From: Thermoplasmatales archaeon
Lineage (GTDB): Archaea; Thermoplasmatota; Thermoplasmata; Thermoplasmatales; GCA-001856825
Direction of reading: 5' to 3'
NCBI GenBank assembly: GCA_026127935.1
Contig: JAJSLL010000006.1
Coordinates: 30,132 to 94,131 of the forward strand
Length of the DNA stretch: 64,000 bases
Shown: piece after piece, positions 47,933-56,461 of the stretch
Layout: every line of letters begins with the position of its first letter
How positions within the stretch are numbered: the first letter of the stretch is position 1
Position numbers and translations under genes: made by a program
The notes under the pieces: generated by a model
Database searches by the model: none
Seen by the model: the letters and a program-made list of their open reading frames with translations, nothing else
Told to the model about the DNA's origin: nothing

Positions 47933-48229
47933 ATGCCTGACTTAGAAATGAACGTGTCAATGTTAAAGTGTCCGATCTGTGATCTCAACCACAATTACAA
48001 GGTGAAGGTGGAATACGGAGAGGTGAAGGATACCAAATCGGATTCCACATCAGTTTATTATAACAAGTTCAAAACTACCAAGAAAATTGGGGAAAAGATT
48101 GTGGAAGTTGAGGTGTTTGAGATAGATGCGTTCTGCCAAAAGAACGGGATACCTTTCAGAATAATCGTGGACCCAATCTTGCCGACTGGGACTATCCCGA
48201 CTAAATTTACCGTGAGTGCAGGCACGTAA
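47933..48229 (+). CDS. Hypothetical small protein with CPIC motif
   Basis: 98 aa, MLKCPICDLNHNYKVKVEYGEVKDT...; coding-like composition; no family recognised. Confidence 0.6.
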   Translation: MPDLEMNVSMLKCPICDLNHNYKVKVEYGEVKDTKSDSTSVYYNKFKTTKKIGEKIVEVEVFEIDAFCQKNGIPFRIIVDPILPTGTIPTKFTVSAGT

Positions 48230-48289
48230 GATTTAACTCTCAATTTATAATGGATATTTCAGAAATATTCGTTGGGAGATGCAAAATTG

Positions 48290-49198
48290 ATGGTTAATAC
48301 TTTGATAGCCGGGGGTTCAGGGTTCATAGGAAGACATCTTTCTAAGAAAATAACAGAGAGTGGAGGGGAGGCGACTATATTAACGCGAAATTTTAGTCCC
48401 TCAATACCATACAAACAGATCACATGGAATCCTCATGATAGCTCAGGAAATCTAGGAGAGTTGATTGGTGAATTTGATCTAGTGGTCAATCTTTCGGGCG
48501 CAGGTATCGATAAAAAGTGGACTGGAAATTATAAGAAAGAAATAATGGACTCCAGATTCCTCACTACTTCGACTCTGGTGAAAGCAATCAATACTTCGAG
48601 CAACAAGCCCAAATATTTTGTCAGCGCATCCGCAGTCGGATACTACGGAGATGCGGAAGAAGGAAGCGTGGATGAAGATTCCGAGCCAGGGCATGATAAT
48701 TTTCTTGCAGATCTATGCGTTAGATGGGAAAAGGAAGCGAGGGAAGTGGATAAGAGTGTTAAGTTGTTGATTCCCAGGTTCGGTGTGATTCTTGGAAAAG
48801 ATGGTGGTGCCTTTCCCCAACTTCTGAAGGGTGCCAAAGCCGGTGTAACCTTCAAATTGAAGGGAAAGGCGAGTTGGAAATCGTGGATCCACGTTGATGA
48901 CGCTGTTTCGTCCATACTCTTCATGACCCAGAAAGGGTATGAGGGCGCATACGACGCTGTCTCGCCCAACCCTCTGAGGCTTGACGGCTTGATGAACCTG
49001 ATTGCTGGTCAAATTGGAAAGAAGCTGAGGATCAAGATGGGCCCAACAATGGCAAATATGATGCTCGGCGAAGGGAGTAGGTATTCAATATTTGAAGGGC
49101 AAAAAGTAGTTCCAAAGAGACTCCAGGAACTGGGATTTAATTTCAAGTATCCCGGTATAGAAGAAGCTCTAAAGGATCTGACGGAAAATGCAAACTGA
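48290..49198 (+). CDS. NAD-dependent epimerase-like protein, TIGR01777/SDR39U1 type
   Basis: MVNTLIAGGSGFIGRHLSKKI...VNLSGAGIDKKWTGNYKKEIMDSRFLTTSTLVKAI; SASAVGYYGD; WIHVDDAV; C-terminal DUF1731-like VVPKRLQELGFNFKYPGIEEALKDL. ATG at 48290 preferred over TTG 48272. Confidence 0.88.
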   Translation: MVNTLIAGGSGFIGRHLSKKITESGGEATILTRNFSPSIPYKQITWNPHDSSGNLGELIGEFDLVVNLSGAGIDKKWTGNYKKEIMDSRFLTTSTLVKAINTSSNKPKYFVSASAVGYYGDAEEGSVDEDSEPGHDNFLADLCVRWEKEAREVDKSVKLLIPRFGVILGKDGGAFPQLLKGAKAGVTFKLKGKASWKSWIHVDDAVSSILFMTQKGYEGAYDAVSPNPLRLDGLMNLIAGQIGKKLRIKMGPTMANMMLGEGSRYSIFEGQKVVPKRLQELGFNFKYPGIEEALKDLTENAN

Positions 49199-49215
49199 GT
49201 GGTCCTGATCACTCA
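49196..49215. terminator. Inverted repeat at convergent gene ends
   Basis: TGAGTG-GTCCTGAT-CACTCA; carries the TGA stop of the + gene in the left arm and the - gene stop (TCA) in the right arm. Confidence 0.4.
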
Positions 49216-49830
49216 AGGAACGATGAATCTCTGGCCGTGACCTGGGTAAGCAGTCACTCCATGCATGCTGAGAATCTTTTTCATCGATAAGTCTGCAGCC
49301 TTATAGTCAAGCGTGAAGGATTTGTTGAAATCAAACTTCCCCGCTTTTTCCACGATGGAATCTCCAACGAAAAGAGCCTTTAGACCATCAAAGTAGTAGG
49401 ACGTGCTTCCAGGAGTGTGCCCGTTTGTATCCACTATTTGGAATCCTTCAGAGGACAACTCCGAGACCGGTCTCGCAGAACTCGTTGGCCTAGGTTTTGA
49501 GAGGCTAACTAGGGTCGACATAAATCCTCCGGTAGAAGGCATCTTGGAGTTTCCCCTCACTATTTCCAACTCTTTGTCCGGGACATATATCTGAGGATGA
49601 TACTCCGATTCGATGTCTGCCAAACCACCAATATGGTCTGTGTGAGAATGAGTGATGAGTACGATATCTGGTTTTGCTTTGGCACTCGTGAAGTAATTAA
49701 TAATTTTCTTTGAAGACCCCTTCATGCCAGCGTCTATCAATATTTTCTTATCCCCAAGAGTCACTACGTAACAATTCGCCATAGTTCCATCAATCAGTTC
49801 AACTGATTCAGCAAGTTTCACACCTACCAA
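49213..49830 (-). CDS. Metallo-beta-lactamase fold hydrolase
   Basis: ILIDAGMKGSSKKIINYF; VLITHSHTDHIGGLADI; NGHTPGSTSYYFDGLKALFVGDSIV; YPGHG. Confidence 0.9.
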   Translation of the reverse strand: MVGVKLAESVELIDGTMANCYVVTLGDKKILIDAGMKGSSKKIINYFTSAKAKPDIVLITHSHTDHIGGLADIESEYHPQIYVPDKELEIVRGNSKMPSTGGFMSTLVSLSKPRPTSSARPVSELSSEGFQIVDTNGHTPGSTSYYFDGLKALFVGDSIVEKAGKFDFNKSFTLDYKAADLSMKKILSMHGVTAYPGHGQRFIVP

Positions 49831-49942
49831 GTCTCTATGAAAATTAAATTCTTTCGGTATATACGTGTTTTCTGGCCCTATATATTTTATTAATAAAGGA
49901 ACGATAGATATTAATGAACATCAGTATTCGGAGAACAGGTCG

Positions 49943-51085
49943 GTGAATTTGCCTATAAGTATCGGAATTCTAAAGGAGACATCGGATAATGAAAATAGAG
50001 TAGCCTTGGTACCCGATGACGCCAAGAAACTTGTGGCAAAGAAAATGGAAGTACTAGTGCAATCAGGAGCAGGTTCCAGTGCAGGTTTCTTAGACGCCGA
50101 ATATGTTTCGGCCGGATGCAAAGTTCTCGGTGAAAGCAAAGAAGTTATTTCAATGGCAAATTTGATAATAATGCTTGGTAGACCGGACGCCCAAGATATG
50201 TCCAAGTTTAAACCAAAGACTACAGTGGTTGGACAGGTATATCCGCTCAGGTTTCAAACGCTGGTCCGAGATCTCGCTAGAGCGGACCTGACAGTCTATT
50301 CCCTAGAACTTCTACCAAGAACGAGCAGGGCACAATCCATGGATGTCCTTTCATCTCAATCCGCTGTGGCTGGTTACAGGGCTGCAATAATAGGAGCGTA
50401 CAATTCTCCAAGATTGATGCCCATGTTAACGACTGCTGCAGGCACCGTGAAACCGGCAAATGTCTTGGTAATCGGTGCTGGCGTGGCAGGTCTTATGGCG
50501 ATCGCAATGGCAAAACGTCTCGGTGCATCAGTGACCGCTTACGATGTGAGGAAAGCAGCGGGAAATGATGTCAGAAGCCTGGGAGCCAAATTCCTCGAGG
50601 TCGGATTCAACGCAGAAGGGGCGGGAGGATATGCAAGAGAATTGACCGAAGATGAAAAAAATAAAGAGAATGAAATGCTTGAAACTGCAATAATTTCAAG
50701 CGACCTGCTTATAACGACCGCGGGAGTTCCAGGGAAGAAGGCCCCAATGATTGTCAGTGCAGAGACAATTTCAAAAATGAAAGCAGGAAGTGTGATTGTG
50801 GATGCAATGGCTGAATCGGGTGGTAACTGCGAACTTACTCAGAGGGGAAAGATCATTGATCATAATGGTGTAAAAATCATCGGCTCAATTAATCCCCAAT
50901 CAGAAGTACCCATAAATTCGAGCCAGATGTATTCGAAAAATGTAAGTTCATTTTTATCGATTCTCATAGGACAGGATGGGAATTTTATAGAACCGGAAAA
51001 AGACGAACTGCTGGCAGCTTGTATGATATGCAACGGAGGGAAGGTAACTTTTCCACCCCTGGTGAACGAGGGTGAAGGAAAGTGA
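49943..51085 (+). CDS. pntAA: NAD(P) transhydrogenase subunit alpha part 1 (start uncertain; ORF track 49865)
   Basis: SIGILKETSDNENRVALVPDDAKKLVAKKMEVLVQSGAGSSAGF; VLVIGAGVAGLMAIAMAKRLGASVTAYDVR; followed by pntAB and pntB. Confidence 0.92.
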   Translation: MNLPISIGILKETSDNENRVALVPDDAKKLVAKKMEVLVQSGAGSSAGFLDAEYVSAGCKVLGESKEVISMANLIIMLGRPDAQDMSKFKPKTTVVGQVYPLRFQTLVRDLARADLTVYSLELLPRTSRAQSMDVLSSQSAVAGYRAAIIGAYNSPRLMPMLTTAAGTVKPANVLVIGAGVAGLMAIAMAKRLGASVTAYDVRKAAGNDVRSLGAKFLEVGFNAEGAGGYARELTEDEKNKENEMLETAIISSDLLITTAGVPGKKAPMIVSAETISKMKAGSVIVDAMAESGGNCELTQRGKIIDHNGVKIIGSINPQSEVPINSSQMYSKNVSSFLSILIGQDGNFIEPEKDELLAACMICNGGKVTFPPLVNEGEGK

Positions 51086-51375
51086 TCATAACCGACTGGG
51101 CATGGCTGTACATAATCTTTCTTGCTGTATTCGTTGGGTATGAAGTCATTAGCCATGTTCCTGTGATTCTTCACACTCCGTTAATGTCCGGGTCCAATTT
51201 TATTCACGGTATCGTGCTGGTGGGGGCGATCCTTGCTCTTGGATATGCAACTAACGATATCGAGAGAGCCATAGGATTCGTTGGGGTGGTGATGGCCACT
51301 CTCAATGTTGTAGGTGGGTACGTGGTCACGGAGAGGATGCTGGGGATGTTCAAGAAGAAGGTGGTCGACAAATGA
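51082..51375 (+). CDS. pntAB: NAD(P) transhydrogenase subunit alpha part 2 (membrane)
   Basis: FLAVFVGYEVISHVPVILHTPLMSGSNFIHGIVLVGAI. Confidence 0.92.
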   Translation: MIITDWAWLYIIFLAVFVGYEVISHVPVILHTPLMSGSNFIHGIVLVGAILALGYATNDIERAIGFVGVVMATLNVVGGYVVTERMLGMFKKKVVDK

Positions 51376-52742
51376 TAGATATTACGCAACCGATCTATGT
51401 CCTCACAATCGTCGCCTTCGTGATAGGCCTCATAAGAATGGGAAATCCCGCAACTGCAAGGAGTGGGATCCTGTGGGCTGGAATTGCAATGGCCTTTTCA
51501 ATAGCTGCTACATTCTTCGTGCCGGGAATTTCAAACATGGTACTGATACTCCCCGCGATTCTGATAGGTGCGATGATAGGCTATTTCGCTGCAAAGAAAG
51601 TAGCGATAGTAGACATGCCACAAATGGTTGCAATATATAATGGGATGGGCGCAGGTGCTGCATCCTCTATCGCCGCAATTGAATTGATAAGATTAGGAAC
51701 TTCTTCATTCAACACAACCATTGCCCTTGCCGGCGCAATAATAGGTAATGTGTCAATTGCTGGAAGCGTGACCGCTTTCCTGAAGTTACAGGGATGGATC
51801 AGACAGAAACCGATCACATTCAACCTCCAGCAGGCAGTAAATCTGATCGTGGCTGCGGTTGGAGTATTCTTTGGAATAGTATACCTGACTCACAGCAATT
51901 TTCTACTGCCATACAAGGACGCTCTCTCCCCGTTCTTTGTGCTCACAATAGGATACGGGCTTCTCATGGCTCTCCCCATAGGAGGAGCAGATATGCCAGT
52001 ACTTATTTCGCTTTATAATGCAATGACAGGGATTGCGGTTGGACTGGAAGGGTTCGCAATTTCCAACTATGCGATGGTTGTTGCAGGTATACTGGTCGGA
52101 GCTGCGGGTACGATCTTGACCTTGGCTATGGCAACGGCTATGAATAGGTCTGTTGTAGGCATACTTGCAGGAGGTTTTGGGAAAACCCAAGAGGAAACGA
52201 GAACAATATCAGGAAACTTGAAACCGATAAGCAGCGAGGATGTTGCAGTTATGCTTGCCTATGCCTCCACGGTAGCAATAGTTCCAGGCTTCGGAATGGC
52301 CTCTGCACAGGCTCAGTTCAAGGTAAGGGACTTGGTAGATTTACTGACAAGCAGGGGCATCAGGGTATTCTTTGCAATCCACCCGGTGGCTGGAAGAATG
52401 CCTGGGCACATGAATGTTCTCCTGGCAGAAGCAGGAGTGTCCTATGATTTACTAGAAGACAGAGACGAGGCGAACAGAGCCTTCCAGGATGTTGACATCG
52501 CCCTTGTGATCGGAGCAAACGACGTAGTCAATCCAGCTGCAAGAATTCAGGGAACCGCTCTATATGGAATGCCAATCCTTGATGTGGACAAGTCGAAGAA
52601 CGTCATTGTCATGAAGAGAGGAACGGGAAAGGGATTTTCCGGAATAGAGAATGATCTCTTCTATTTGGATAAGACAAGAATGCTATACGGAGACGCTCAA
52701 GAATCTCTATCCAAAATAATTCAAGAGCTCAAGAAACTGTGA
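51372..52742 (+). CDS. pntB: NAD(P) transhydrogenase subunit beta
   Basis: MPQMVAIYNGMGAGAASSIAAIEL; GADMPVLISLYNAMTGIAVGLEGFAI; IVPGFGMASAQAQ; HPVAGRMPGHMNVLLAEAGV; ANDVVNPAA. Confidence 0.95.
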   Translation: MIDITQPIYVLTIVAFVIGLIRMGNPATARSGILWAGIAMAFSIAATFFVPGISNMVLILPAILIGAMIGYFAAKKVAIVDMPQMVAIYNGMGAGAASSIAAIELIRLGTSSFNTTIALAGAIIGNVSIAGSVTAFLKLQGWIRQKPITFNLQQAVNLIVAAVGVFFGIVYLTHSNFLLPYKDALSPFFVLTIGYGLLMALPIGGADMPVLISLYNAMTGIAVGLEGFAISNYAMVVAGILVGAAGTILTLAMATAMNRSVVGILAGGFGKTQEETRTISGNLKPISSEDVAVMLAYASTVAIVPGFGMASAQAQFKVRDLVDLLTSRGIRVFFAIHPVAGRMPGHMNVLLAEAGVSYDLLEDRDEANRAFQDVDIALVIGANDVVNPAARIQGTALYGMPILDVDKSKNVIVMKRGTGKGFSGIENDLFYLDKTRMLYGDAQESLSKIIQELKKL

Positions 52743-52940
52743 ATCAAGTTTGTCCACTATTTTTGATGATTTTTGACTACAACTTTCCAGTTTAGTAGAC
52801 ACACCCACCTTTATTGCATAACCTTGTCATTACAATACAGTCTGTATATGTTGAATTGTGACTAAAAGAAGCTAAAATCTCTTGACATTGACAGGGACTC
52901 AAAAATTCAATATAGCACTTAGTAGCTTTCGTTCAAGTAC

Positions 52941-53509
52941 TTATTTCCTAATCCCCTCTTCTTTCTCGGTTATGGTTTTTGCTTTCTCAATTACATCTTC
53001 TAACATCTTTTAAGGAATGCATACAACTCCAGATCCATCAAATGCAATTATCCCACCCGGGCTTACAGCAGAGCCATTTATGGCTACAGTGGTTCCTGTC
53101 TTCCCTTTTGCGGCGGGACTCCATGCATTTGAGACAAAACACTTGCGTAGATGGGAATTGCAGGTTCTTTGATCGGGAATGTCTCTAAATGTCCCATCAA
53201 TAACAATTGCTGCCGCTCCCGTATTTTCGCAGAATTGACCATTGGTTCTCCCATTACTGCACTGCCGGTACCCCCAATAGACTTTGCAACGAATACATCT
53301 CCCTTCTGTAGGGTGCCGATTGCCTTAACAACCGCGCACCAGTCTCCTGCTGATGTTTCACACGTCACCGCTGTTCCATAGACAGACGATTGTGGATAAT
53401 TCAGTACTTTGAAGTAACTCAAAGATCCCTTCTGATTCATCGCATCACTGGGGTTGCAAGTTAAAACACCCTTTGGAATCTTGTCGCTGAAATTATGGGA
53501 AGTTAGCAT
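52941..53509 (-). pseudogene. RraA-like (4-hydroxy-4-methyl-2-oxoglutarate aldolase/dimethylmenaquinone methyltransferase-like) gene with frameshift and in-frame stop
   Basis: Frame 1: GTAVTCETSAGDWCAVVKAIGTLQKGDVFVAKSIGGTGSAVMGEPMVNSAKIR. It continues in another frame as GAAAIVIDGTFRDIPDQRT...TTVAINGSAVSPGGIIAFDGSGVVCIP*KMLEDVIEKAKTITEKEEGIRK*. The frame change is near 53218 and the internal TAA at 53010-53012. Confidence 0.8.
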
Positions 53510-53662
53510 GTAACAATATCAAAGCGACTTAATCAAAATTATTCAAAGAGAGATGATAAGAGATTGACTCGGCATTTTGTGTCCCTTTATGAGTAATAAA
53601 ACTCTTTATCATTGCCATTGTTATGAGTTAGTCTTTTCTTTAAGCATCGCATAATATCTCTC

Positions 53663-54556
53663 ATGGACATCAAAAGAGATTATGTTGGTTACGGTCAGAC
53701 CCCTCCAAAATTCAAGTGGCCAAATGGATGTAAACTTGCTCTTTCTCTCGTATTTAACTATGAGGAGGGTAGCGAGCACTCGTTTGCGACTGATGGAATG
53801 GTCGAATCTATAGGCGAATTTGGTCCAGTCGACACAAGGATAAGGGATGTAGGCATGGAATCTGTCTACGAATATGGTCAAAGAGTAGGTATATGGAGGA
53901 TATTGAGGTTACTTGAAAAATATGGAGTCAAGGCAACATTCTATGCAACAGCTAGGGCTCTCGAAGTGAATAAGGAGGCAGCCCGAACAATTGTAAAGAA
54001 CGGTCACGAAATCTGCGATCACGGATTTTCATGGACAGAACTCTTTAGGATGACAGAGAGAGAGGAGAGGGATGAGATCAGGAGTTCAATTAATCTCATT
54101 GAAAAAATAACAGGGAAAAAACCTGTTGGTTTTTATGCTCGGGAACCGAGTCCAAATACGGTAAGACTTTTAAAAGAGTTCAAGAATTTCATATATGATT
54201 CGGATTCTTATGCAGACGATATTCCTTATTACGATAGGAAAACTAAAATGCTCATCGTCCCCTATACCCCAGATTCCAACGACTTTCATTTTCAAAATCC
54301 AATGAATAGATTCTCTACAAGTTCGGAATTTTTCTCTTATCTCAAAGATTCTTTTGATACCCTTTATGACGAATCTGGTGAGGCTTCGAAAATGATGTCT
54401 GCGGCTTTTCATGTCAGAGTTACGGGGAGACCTGGGAGACTTCCTGCCTTAGACGAATTCCTGGAATACGTCACAAGCAAGTCAGATGTTTGGATAGCGA
54501 CAAGGGAGGAAATCGCTAGATTTTGGTTATCAAAATTTAGACCTGAAAGACATTAA
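53663..54556 (+). CDS. Polysaccharide deacetylase family protein, PuuE/allantoinase-like
   Basis: KFKWPNGCKLALSLVFNYEEGSEHSFATDG; YGQRVGIWRILRLLEKYGVKATFYATARALE; NGHEICDHGFSWTEL; GFYAREPSPNTVRLLKEF. Confidence 0.85.
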   Translation: MDIKRDYVGYGQTPPKFKWPNGCKLALSLVFNYEEGSEHSFATDGMVESIGEFGPVDTRIRDVGMESVYEYGQRVGIWRILRLLEKYGVKATFYATARALEVNKEAARTIVKNGHEICDHGFSWTELFRMTEREERDEIRSSINLIEKITGKKPVGFYAREPSPNTVRLLKEFKNFIYDSDSYADDIPYYDRKTKMLIVPYTPDSNDFHFQNPMNRFSTSSEFFSYLKDSFDTLYDESGEASKMMSAAFHVRVTGRPGRLPALDEFLEYVTSKSDVWIATREEIARFWLSKFRPERH

Positions 54557-54629
54557 GAAAGATTTCAATTTTCCACTGGATCTAGAGCACTCACCAGAAT
54601 CTTTAACTAATCGCAAACGATCTTTCGAT

Positions 54630-55586
54630 ATGACTTCTAAAGGGTCCAAGATTTTGGTGCTTGGTTTTGGAACGGTCGGGCAAGGATTTTTCGACTTATT
54701 TTCGAGGAAGAAGGAATCCATAGGATTGAATAATGTTTCAATAAGTGAAATTGTAGATATGAAATATGGACACATCGTAGATCCAAAACCTGATATTTTA
54801 AAGGAAATCTCGCAGGGCAAAACATATCCTCAGAAGGATGTTATCTCTGCTATCAAAGAATCGGATGCAGACATCGTGTGCGAATTTACGTGGTTAAACC
54901 TAAAGACGGCCGAACCCGCATATTCTCACGTAAAGACTGCACTCGAGCTAGGAAAACACGTAATCACTACAAATAAGGGCCCCTCTGCTTTGAAGTACAA
55001 GGAACTCACAGAGTTGGCAAAAAGGAAAGGAGTCAAATTCCTGATGAAGGGAACTGTGATGGCTGGAACTCCTTCTTTCAATCTCCTAGACTTGTTGCCA
55101 GGTGCGGAAGTGAAAAGTGTTAGGGGGATAATGAATGGTACAACTAACTACATTCTCACATCAATGGAGCAAGGCAAGGATTTCTCAATTGCGCTAAAGG
55201 AAGCACAGGAATTAGGTTATGCAGAAGCAGACCCAACAAATGACGTAGATGGGTTTGACACGGCTTCGAAGATCACCATAATTTCGCACATCCTTGGATG
55301 GAAACACGAATTTAGTGATGTAAAGATAGAGGGTATAAGAAAAGTGACTTCTGAACAGGCAAAAGAGAAAACCAAACTTGTTGCATACGCAGACAAATCT
55401 AGCATCTATGTCAGACCAATCAAATTGCCCAGGGAGGATGTTCTCTCTGGAGTTAGTGGGGTCATGAATGCAATTGAAATAGAAACTGATACCATGGGCA
55501 AGATATATGCTATGGGACCTGGTGCAGGGAAGATCCAAACAGCTCAAGCCGCACTGACGGACCTGGTAAATATTGTGAAGAGGTAA
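54630..55586 (+). CDS. Homoserine dehydrogenase
   Basis: ILVLGFGTVGQGFFDLFSRK; HVITTNKGPSALKYKELTELAKRKGVKFLMKGTVMAGTPSFNLL; GIMNGTTNYILTSMEQGKDFSIALKEAQELGYAEADPTNDVDGFDTASKITII. Confidence 0.93.
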   Translation: MTSKGSKILVLGFGTVGQGFFDLFSRKKESIGLNNVSISEIVDMKYGHIVDPKPDILKEISQGKTYPQKDVISAIKESDADIVCEFTWLNLKTAEPAYSHVKTALELGKHVITTNKGPSALKYKELTELAKRKGVKFLMKGTVMAGTPSFNLLDLLPGAEVKSVRGIMNGTTNYILTSMEQGKDFSIALKEAQELGYAEADPTNDVDGFDTASKITIISHILGWKHEFSDVKIEGIRKVTSEQAKEKTKLVAYADKSSIYVRPIKLPREDVLSGVSGVMNAIEIETDTMGKIYAMGPGAGKIQTAQAALTDLVNIVKR

Positions 55587-55796
55587 CGAGCAATAAACAC
55601 TCGCATTTCGAAAACGGGGTCTTATATGAATGCTTATATGACCAAATACAACGTTAAATATGAACGAGAAGTTAGAAAATCACATTCTATATGAAAAATA
55701 TCCGCACCTGACAAATTTTCAAATTATGAATTAAGTATTATTAAAAAATCGCACATTTACCGATAAATTTAATACATTGTTAATTCATTTATTTTG

Positions 55797-56450
55797 GTGG
55801 AAATAAAGGGTATTTTCGACCTTAGCGTAACCCTGAAGACATATATGCCCTTGTGGCCAACAAACCCTCTTTTGAGTGTTGCCCCAATAGGCATAGCGGC
55901 CCGTGACGGTTACAACGTGGAGTCTTATTCTTCTGTCACACACAGCGGAACCCACATCGATGCCCCATATCACATGATAGACACAGCGACGACAGTAGAC
56001 GACCTCCCATTGAACCAATTGGTCGGAGAAGGTTACGTAATAAGACCTAAGAGCGACAGTACTGAAATAACTGCAAAGAACCTGAAGGGTGTATGGAAGA
56101 AGGAGTACAACGGCAAAATAATTCTCATCAATACCGGATGGGACAAGAAGCGGGGATTCACCAAAGAATTTCAGTATGAGTTTCCAGGACTTGCAGTGGA
56201 TTCAGTCGATTTCCTACTGGAGCGCAAACCTAAGGTCATCGGAATAGACACGCTAGGCATTGAACCATTCAGCCACTCAGACTACAAAGTCCACAAAGCG
56301 TTACTTTCGCACGGATTGGCATTCATAGAAGATATGGCGGGCCTAGACCAGCTCAAGGAGGGGAAAAAATACCTGATTGCCGCCCTTCCGCTAAAGATTT
56401 TTAAAGCAAGCGGAGCGATGGCAAGAGTCATAGCCTTAGATATATATTGA
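55797..56450 (+). CDS. Metal-dependent cyclase / kynurenine formamidase-like hydrolase (copy 1)
   Basis: IFDLSVTLKTYMPLWPTNPLLSVAPIGIAARDGYNVESYSSVTHSGTHIDAPYHM; HxGTHxDAP metal motif; GTG start with TATA-like AAATTTAATAC upstream. Confidence 0.9.
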   Translation: MEIKGIFDLSVTLKTYMPLWPTNPLLSVAPIGIAARDGYNVESYSSVTHSGTHIDAPYHMIDTATTVDDLPLNQLVGEGYVIRPKSDSTEITAKNLKGVWKKEYNGKIILINTGWDKKRGFTKEFQYEFPGLAVDSVDFLLERKPKVIGIDTLGIEPFSHSDYKVHKALLSHGLAFIEDMAGLDQLKEGKKYLIAALPLKIFKASGAMARVIALDIY

Positions 56451-56461
56451 GGTGAAAAAAA

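Noticed and set aside
53084-53509. 141-aa minus-strand ORF as an intact gene
   Set aside because: Its C-terminal 30 or so residues are out of frame with the RraA-like homology, which continues in another frame; treated as part of a pseudogene.
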